This document shows, piece by piece, positions 19,340 to 24,049 of a DNA stretch of 24,049 nucleotides. The stretch covers positions 1 to 24,049 of the forward strand of contig JAHBMJ010001985.1 in assembly GCA_018398765.1 (NCBI GenBank), written 5' to 3'. The position numbers and the translations under genes are program-made. The notes below the pieces were generated by a model that was not told the origin of the DNA, searched no databases, and worked only from the letters and a program-made list of their open reading frames with translations. Every line of letters starts with the position of its first letter. Position 1 is the first letter of the stretch. The stretch is from Chromera velia. Its lineage: Eukaryota; Sar; Chromeraceae.

Positions 19340-20182
19340 TCACTCTCGGTCTCCAAAAACGGCCATCTCCACGTCTACACCTTCCCCAGTCTCTGACCGA
19401 CTTTCCATAGAAGCAGATTCCGGAGTCCCGGCAACCCCATCTCCTGAGAGAGATCGGGGGACTGCTGTCGAACCGTCCCCGAAGAGCTCTCTAAACTCCC
19501 TGTAACTAACCTCTCTCCAGAAATCCCCCCCCCTTTGCATAGACCCTTCGGTGCAGAGCATCGTCAGGGCCTTCCAGGTCTCCACCGAAACTTGGTCCAG
19601 GCTCTCAACGGCCTCCTGCAACCCTGCAGGGGGCATGCCCTCCCCGACAGCTTCCTTCAGGTCTTCCTCAGAAAACGAAGCCAGAGCCCAATAGATCAAT
19701 GGGTTCACCAGACAAAACAACGACAAGTGCCCAAGGGAAGCGAAGAAAAAGACCTGACAGAGAGAACGAGCGCAACTGGAGGACTTCCCAGTAAGGCCAA
19801 AAACCTTTGTGGCATCCTCGTAGAACAGAGGGTGCAGAAGCAGAAGGTGAACACTCAGCCCGTATACCCAAATCGCGCAATACTTCAAGACACTTCTGGG
19901 CCAACGCCTTTTCGCCTTCTCGAGTTTCTGCTTCTCACGTTCGAGGATCCGCTCCCTCTTGACAGCAAAGAGTTCTGTCACCATCGACTGCACCTCTTCG
20001 CGGTCAATCGTCACGGGCAGAGAGAGTACCTCAGGGCGCATTGGTGCGTGTCCGGTAATCGCATCACGCAGCCCTACTGGTGGGAGCCTGCTGAGCACGT
20101 CAATTTTCGTGTCCAGGACGAGGTCCGACCAAATGTGGTCAATGCGATCCACTGATCTGATCTGCTTGCTGATGGCGTATCC
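19340..20182 (-). CDS. Membrane protein, last coding exon (C-terminal 280 residues)
   Basis: The minus-strand frame is open from an acceptor (TATCTGCAG just before position 20182, reading down) to the stop at 19340. It starts GYAISKQIRSVDRIDHIW. After a charged helix (REKQKLEKAKRRW) come two hydrophobic segments (around YCAIWVYGLSVHLLLLHPLF and FFFASLGHLSLFCLVNPLIY), then an acidic, Ser/Glu-rich tail ending GDRE. The exon lies about 1.1 kb downstream of the long membrane-rich exon at 21280-22540 on the same strand, so I take both as one gene. The join is not proven, because the best donor of the upstream exon is in phase 1 and this acceptor is in phase 0. A missing small exon or another donor is likely. 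No family recognised. Confidence 0.65.
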   Translation of the reverse strand, partial: GYAISKQIRSVDRIDHIWSDLVLDTKIDVLSRLPPVGLRDAITGHAPMRPEVLSLPVTIDREEVQSMVTELFAVKRERILEREKQKLEKAKRRWPRSVLKYCAIWVYGLSVHLLLLHPLFYEDATKVFGLTGKSSSCARSLCQVFFFASLGHLSLFCLVNPLIYWALASFSEEDLKEAVGEGMPPAGLQEAVESLDQVSVETWKALTMLCTEGSMQRGGDFWREVSYREFRELFGDGSTAVPRSLSGDGVAGTPESASMESRSETGEGVDVEMAVFGDRE

Positions 20183-21279
20183 CTGCAGATACATACCAAC
20201 ATCACGTGGATGCACAGTTCACAAAATGGAGAGGGGGGGGGCATGCAGAACAAAACTGATGCACGGGTAGATCGAGAGAAAACCAGATCCCCCGAATCCG
20301 AGAACAGCAAATTGAAGGAAGCACAGGCACATTGTAAAGAGACAAAAAAGGCAGCCAAGCTAGAACGCGTTCTTTTGTATTGCTTATGTCTCTTTGCTTC
20401 AAGAGACAGACTATGTCGTCTTCTCCTTCCTTTTTCTCTTCCTTCAACAGACAGACTATATCGTCTTTTCTTCACTTCACTTTTTCCGAATCGACAGACA
20501 CACAGACAGACAGACAAGACGACAACCCCGATGGAGGCTCAAAGCTCAAAACCCTTCCTTGGGTCTCCCGCTCCGATGAAGCTTCACATGGTTTCTGACT
20601 AGGTTTTTGAACAGACAAAAGGGGGAGAGAAACCGCATCGTTTCTTCTTTTTCTTGCGTCATTTTTTGGTTTTCTTTTTTTCCTTTCTCTCGTCTTTCAT
20701 CCTTCCTTACTTTTTCCTTCTTTCTTTCTTCCTTTCCTTCTTTCTTTATTTATTTCTGTCTGTCTGTCTGCCTGTCTATCTGTAGGTCCTTCCTTCTTTC
20801 TTTCCTTGGTTGCTGTTCCCCTTCTCTTGTTTCTTTTTTCGACATGAAATCCGTTACTTCTGTCTTGCAGCAGCACGCAGAAGAACCGAAAGAAACAGAA
20901 ACAGGCCGACAGACGGACACACAAGTGCATGGGCAGACTTCGCGTGAGTGTTCCTCGTCCCTGCTTTTCGTACCCAGAAGAGTCGGAAACGGACAAAAAC
21001 GGAGAGGCAAGCAGAAGGGAGAGACGTACAGAGGAACGGAAGGACGCATTGAAACGGATGAAAAAAAGGGGACAAACAAGCAGACAGTGTGGAAGGGGGG
21101 TCGAGGGACAAAAAGACTATCCTTTTCTTGCAGACAGACAGACAAACAAACGGGCGGAAGGAGGGAGAGGGACCTCTGGACATGCGAAGGAAGGAAAGGG
21201 AGGAGGTGAATCCAATGCAGCCCCCAAGATGAGATATCACTTAAGGAAAAGGAAGGGAGAGTAAGGGAATCCGAGTCAC
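20183..21279 (-). other. Intron(s) of the membrane-protein gene, microsatellite-rich
   Basis: Read on the minus strand this stretch is rich in CTGT, CTTT and GAAA-type repeats. A minus-strand frame stays open through part of it, but reads low-complexity Ser/Cys/Val-rich or Arg/Gln-rich sequence and looks non-coding. A tandem pair of about 45 bp at 20405-20470 contains the same ATAGTCTGTCTG core as intron 3 of the nine-exon gene. A small missing exon may lie here. Confidence 0.5.
20405..20475 (-). repeat. Two tandem units with GAYRTAGTCTGTCTG core
   Basis: On the minus strand, GATATAGTCTGTCTGTTGAAG (starting near 20462) and GACATAGTCTGTCTCTTGAAG (near 20417) are about 45 bp apart with a GGAAGAGAAAAAGGAAGG-type spacer. 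They resemble CATATAGTCTGTCTGTCTGA with its purine spacer at 14661-14703. Confidence 0.7.
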
Positions 21280-22540
21280 CCAAGAGCTTCAACCAAAAAC
21301 CCTCCCACGGACCGACCAGCTCGTCAGCTGTACCCCCGCAGAGATGTCCATACACAACAAAGAAGATGGCAACCAATATCATGACGAGCACATCTGTGCA
21401 CTCGTGTGCCCAGCCTCTGCAAGCTTCAGGAAACATCTCCGAAAAGCCTGCCCGTACCAGTGCATCCTTCCAGGACGTGAAAAGAGAAGGAGAAAATTCC
21501 CACGCCAACAGAAGAATCAGCGGAAAGCAACACCAAAAGAACACATCCACATGGACGGCAAGTGGGTGAGCAACCCAAAATGCCACCCTGCCCACGCCGC
21601 TTATTACACCTTTTCTTCTCTCATTCCCTCCTCCCACTCCTGCAGCCCCGTCAAGCAGAGGTGTGCCCTCACCAGTGCCCGCCCCTCTACCGCCATCTCC
21701 GTCCGGTGCGAGATCTGCCAACAGCAACCCAGCTCTCATTCTTTCCTGACCCAATCCCCACACAGTCAGAAGGCGGTTTTCTAGCTCGCTGACCGAGAAG
21801 TTCCAGTCAACGACACTGGGAAGGGTGCGGATCTGCCACCACTGCATGCTTGGACATGTGGAACAGCGCACGGACCAAATCTCTTGTGTCCCATACCACC
21901 AGAAGACCAACGAGCCCGCCAGCCAGGCCAGAAACCAACTGTGTTGAGAGAGAGAGGAGAGAATGTCTGCTGTATGAGCTTCAATGGCAAAAGGCACAAG
22001 CCAGAAAAAAAGCACCAGCACGAAAACCGCAACCTTCAGGACCCTCCCCGTGACCGTTAGAAAGTAAACGACAAGACGCACAAAAAGGAGCACGAAGAAG
22101 ACGAAGAAATTGAATTGTTTGCCGAGAAACCCTGCCAGAATGGCTCTGACAGACTCCTCGTTTGCCGTCTCTGGTAGGTTGAAAAGTTTCTCCCCAGCCC
22201 AGCGAACCCGTCTCTCAATCAACACGTTTGTCAGGAGATAAAGCCACCATTCCATCCTCCGTGTAAGCACAACGGTCAAGATTCCGCTAAGCGCGCATCC
22301 CTCCACAATTGTGACACAGACTGCCGCGTGTGCGTTCAGAAATGGTGCCGCCTTGTTAAGAGGCCAGAGACCCTCTGTGGGAACTCTGACTGGATCAATG
22401 CTGTTCTCTCTCACAAAGCAGAGAAGCAGGAGGGATGAAAAGTGTACGACGCCAAGATACCGAATGACAGACAAAAGACAGTCCACAAAATGCTCTGACA
22501 CGATACAGCACCCATAACAGTGATAGGCAGGACTCCACAT
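21280..22540 (-). CDS. Multi-pass membrane protein, first coding exon (about 420 residues)
   Basis: The frame starts at ATG 22540 (MWSPAYHCYGCC...) and runs down. Hydrophobic segments are visible near residues 25-43 (VHFSSLLLLCFV), 72-92 (VCVTIVEGCALSGILTVVL), 143-161 (FFVFFVLLFVRLVVYFL), 167-186 (VAVFVLVLFFWLVPFAI), 200-216 (WFLAWLAGSLVFWWYG), about 325-345 (VFFWCCFPLILLLAWEF) and about 375-395 (VLVMILVAIFFVVYGHL). A Gly/Asp-rich hydrophilic loop (DGDGGRGAGTGEGTPLLDG) splits the fifth and sixth. With the last exon this gives about nine membrane spans and about 700 residues. The 3' limit is set at a strong donor (TTGG before GTGACT), after which the frame becomes low-complexity; GTCGGT near 21303 is another choice. 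I know no family for it; a transporter or endomembrane protein is possible. Acts in a membrane by inference. Confidence 0.7.
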
Positions 22541-23323
22541 GCTTGCCTAGAGCTGTGTACAGACTGAGCTGTGTTTCAGTTCCTGCCGTCGACAGAGTTG
22601 TTTGTGCAGAAAGGGAAGGGACTCACTCTTCCATCTTTTTCAAGCAACCACTCGCTCGCAAGACTAGAGGGGTGAGTTCCCGTTGCGGCTCGTCCTGTCT
22701 CTGGGTTTGATGAGCAAGCTAAAAGAGACTGTACTCAAGACTCGGTCCATCGACAAATTGTCGAAGTGTGCGGTTCAGTTTTCTGGCACACATCCTAACC
22801 CAAGGCCCGGCACCAAATCTTTGATAACCGCGTCTGCAGAGAGCGTCACAAAATCTGTCAGAGAAGGGGGGGCAAGCTAAGACCAGCAGAGATGCCAGAG
22901 AACTTATATAGCACTCTCTCACATGGAGCTTTTTTCGCCCGACACAGCCATACACAGCCTTGGCGACCGATGCCATGCAGGTGCACGCGGGCTTTTGCAT
23001 GCGAAGGCTTTTGCATGGGGNCTGCGACATGCTGCGACTGCATTGCAAGGACTGCATGCAAGACCTGGATCACGCTTCAATGGGAAGCAACTATATACAC
23101 CATTGCTTCATGTATACGTAAGTTTTCTAATTGAGCGATGAGACATTCCCGTGCATCTGAAATCTCCCTCCAGTCTTACATGTGCCGCATCGTTCTCCGG
23201 AAGATCCGCACACGAAACATGAATGGGAAGAAATAGTGCGCGTAGACGGGCAGGCCGTCTCCGTTTTTGTCTGTGAGCGGCCACCAATTTTTAGTGCAGA
23301 ATGCGCTTGTGCCTTCCTCTCAG
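22541..23323. promoter_or_regulatory. Shared spacer between divergent genes
   Basis: This 0.8-kb stretch separates the minus-strand membrane gene from the plus-strand repeat-protein gene. A TATA-like GCTATATAAGTT lies on the minus strand at about 22911-22922. TGCATGC sites occur at about 22998 and 23053, with a doubled GGCTTTTGCATG at 22989 and 23007. Base 23021 is N. Unrecovered 5' exons of the plus-strand gene probably also lie here; a good donor (TATAC before GTAAGT) is at about 23117. Confidence 0.45.
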
Positions 23324-23936
23324 GGCCATTCTTGATCCATGCACATCAGTTCCCGACCCCATCAGCACCCTTCCTGCACATGCACTCGCCAGGAGCGTGC
23401 GTCGCGCTGTGGTGGAAGAGAGACGGGAGCTGGCTCTGTGGAAGCAGTATGCGGAACGTGCGAAGGCAGTCGTGACCTCCATGCAGCCAAGCGACATGGC
23501 AAACATTGCGCTTGGCTTTGCCCGTATGAGGTACAGGGATAAAGAGCTTTTGAGTGCGGTTGCAAGACAGGCCCCCCTTTCTCTGGCTGCTTTTTCAGGA
23601 GAGGACCTTTCCCGTCTCCTCGGGTCCTTTGCCAAACTGAAACAGCCCAACGACCTCATCTTCCTTCTCTCTGCACGGGAGGTCGCGAGGAAAGCTGCCT
23701 TTCTGACGCCGCGGCAACTGTCTGAAATTCTTTTTGCGTACACGAGTCTGGGATACCAGCACGCCTACATGTTTGACAGTCTGAAGAGACGGGCTTTTGA
23801 GACCGCAGGCTCCTTCCAGCCGTGGGACCTCTGTCTGTTCCTCAGCGGGTGTGCCAAGGCCCTTCAACAGGCAGGAGACACGGGGGTGCCTTCTGTCCTG
23901 TCTGACGGCCGCTTGGTGACGCTTGTGACATCAGAG
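23324..23936 (+). CDS. Heptatricopeptide-repeat (HPR/RAP-type) protein, one internal exon, cut by window end
   Basis: The exon runs from an acceptor (CTTCCTCTCAG) at 23323 to a donor (CAGAG before GTCGGA) at 23937 and gives about 204 residues in one frame. Four units repeat at exactly 37 residues: DMANIALGFARM, DLSRLLGSFAKL, QLSEILFAYTSL and DLCLFLSGCAKA start at residues about 57, 94, 131 and 168. This spacing and the helix pattern are those of heptatricopeptide repeats. In alveolates and algae they commonly occur with a C-terminal RAP domain in proteins that bind organellar RNA. The RAP domain, if present, lies beyond the window. A basic helix (ARSVRRAVVEERREL) precedes the repeats. The start codon is in an upstream exon I could not place. 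Mitochondrial or plastid targeting is therefore unknown. Confidence 0.75.
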
Positions 23937-23992
23937 GTCGGACACGGCAGTTTTTTTAGTCGCATGTTTCTTCATTTTACTTGTTTTTGCGG

Positions 23993-23993
<1 letters not shown>

Positions 23994-24049
<56 letters not shown>
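23994..24049 (+). repeat. G56 homopolymer at window end
   Basis: Fifty-six consecutive G residues close the window, just inside the intron after the repeat-protein exon. It probably marks an assembly break at a homopolymer, but a real long G tract is possible given G29 and C30 elsewhere. Confidence 0.9.

Noticed and set aside
20527..20594. Possible extra minus-strand exon starting after CCTAGTCAG
   Set aside because: In the phase needed to join the next exon it meets TGA after two codons.
20750..21240. Extension of the minus-strand membrane-protein frame to 20750
   Set aside because: Beyond about 21280 the frame becomes low-complexity Ser/Cys/Val and then Arg/Gln from CTGT and CTTT repeats, so it is more likely intron read-through.
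23175..23270. Possible upstream exon of the heptatricopeptide gene ending before GTGAGC
   Set aside because: Its only long open phase leaves one base over, while the 23324 exon needs two, so the join would break the frame.
1..24049. CRISPR arrays, bacterial operons, tRNA or rRNA genes
   Set aside because: No regularly spaced direct repeats with unique spacers, no Shine-Dalgarno-led gene runs, and no recognisable tRNA or rRNA sequence; spliceosomal introns show a eukaryotic genome.

Overview
This is a eukaryotic nuclear window with long intergenic spaces, many short introns ending in TGCAG, heavy microsatellite load and a decayed LINE retrotransposon. The best guess is an alveolate related to the Apicomplexa, such as a chromerid alga like Chromera velia. 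The grounds are a gene built of 37-residue heptatricopeptide repeats, frequent TGCATGC motifs near gene starts, and intron-rich genes with short coding exons. This is inference; no marker gene fixes the species. The window ends in a 56-base G run, which looks like a contig edge, and has one ambiguous base at 23021.

Layout. 1-300 is purine-rich low-complexity DNA. 640-1175 holds four copies of a 31-bp hairpin module (TATTGCCC-N15-GGGCAATA); two of them form the centre of a larger fold-back repeat. About 2870-5530 is a plus-strand non-LTR retrotransposon relic with a reverse transcriptase and a C-terminal Cys/His motif, kept in one frame but broken by six stop codons. 6690-7219 is a GC-rich, TGCATGC-rich promoter-like stretch. 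It leads into a small CCCH zinc-finger gene (7220-10345, plus), whose reconstructed exons total 681 nt and keep one frame, with a tandemly duplicated finger exon. 10346-13158 is intergenic and holds a paired 75-bp repeat, a TGTGGAA cluster and an AT microsatellite. 13159-18022 (plus) is a nine-exon gene for a roughly 420-residue protein I do not recognise; its introns are packed with CTGT, CT, GT and poly-G repeats that touch splice sites. 18516-18711 is a MITE-like element with 13-bp terminal inverted repeats. 19340-22540 (minus) encodes a multi-pass membrane protein in at least two exons. Its 5' end faces the start of a plus-strand heptatricopeptide-repeat protein (from 23324 or earlier, cut by the window edge) across a 0.8-kb shared spacer with a TATA-like box and TGCATGC motifs.

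The genes show no common pathway. The zinc-finger protein probably binds RNA, the repeat protein probably acts in organellar RNA metabolism, the membrane protein is of unknown function, and the nine-exon gene is unknown. All exon models come from splice-site and phase reasoning only and need transcript data.
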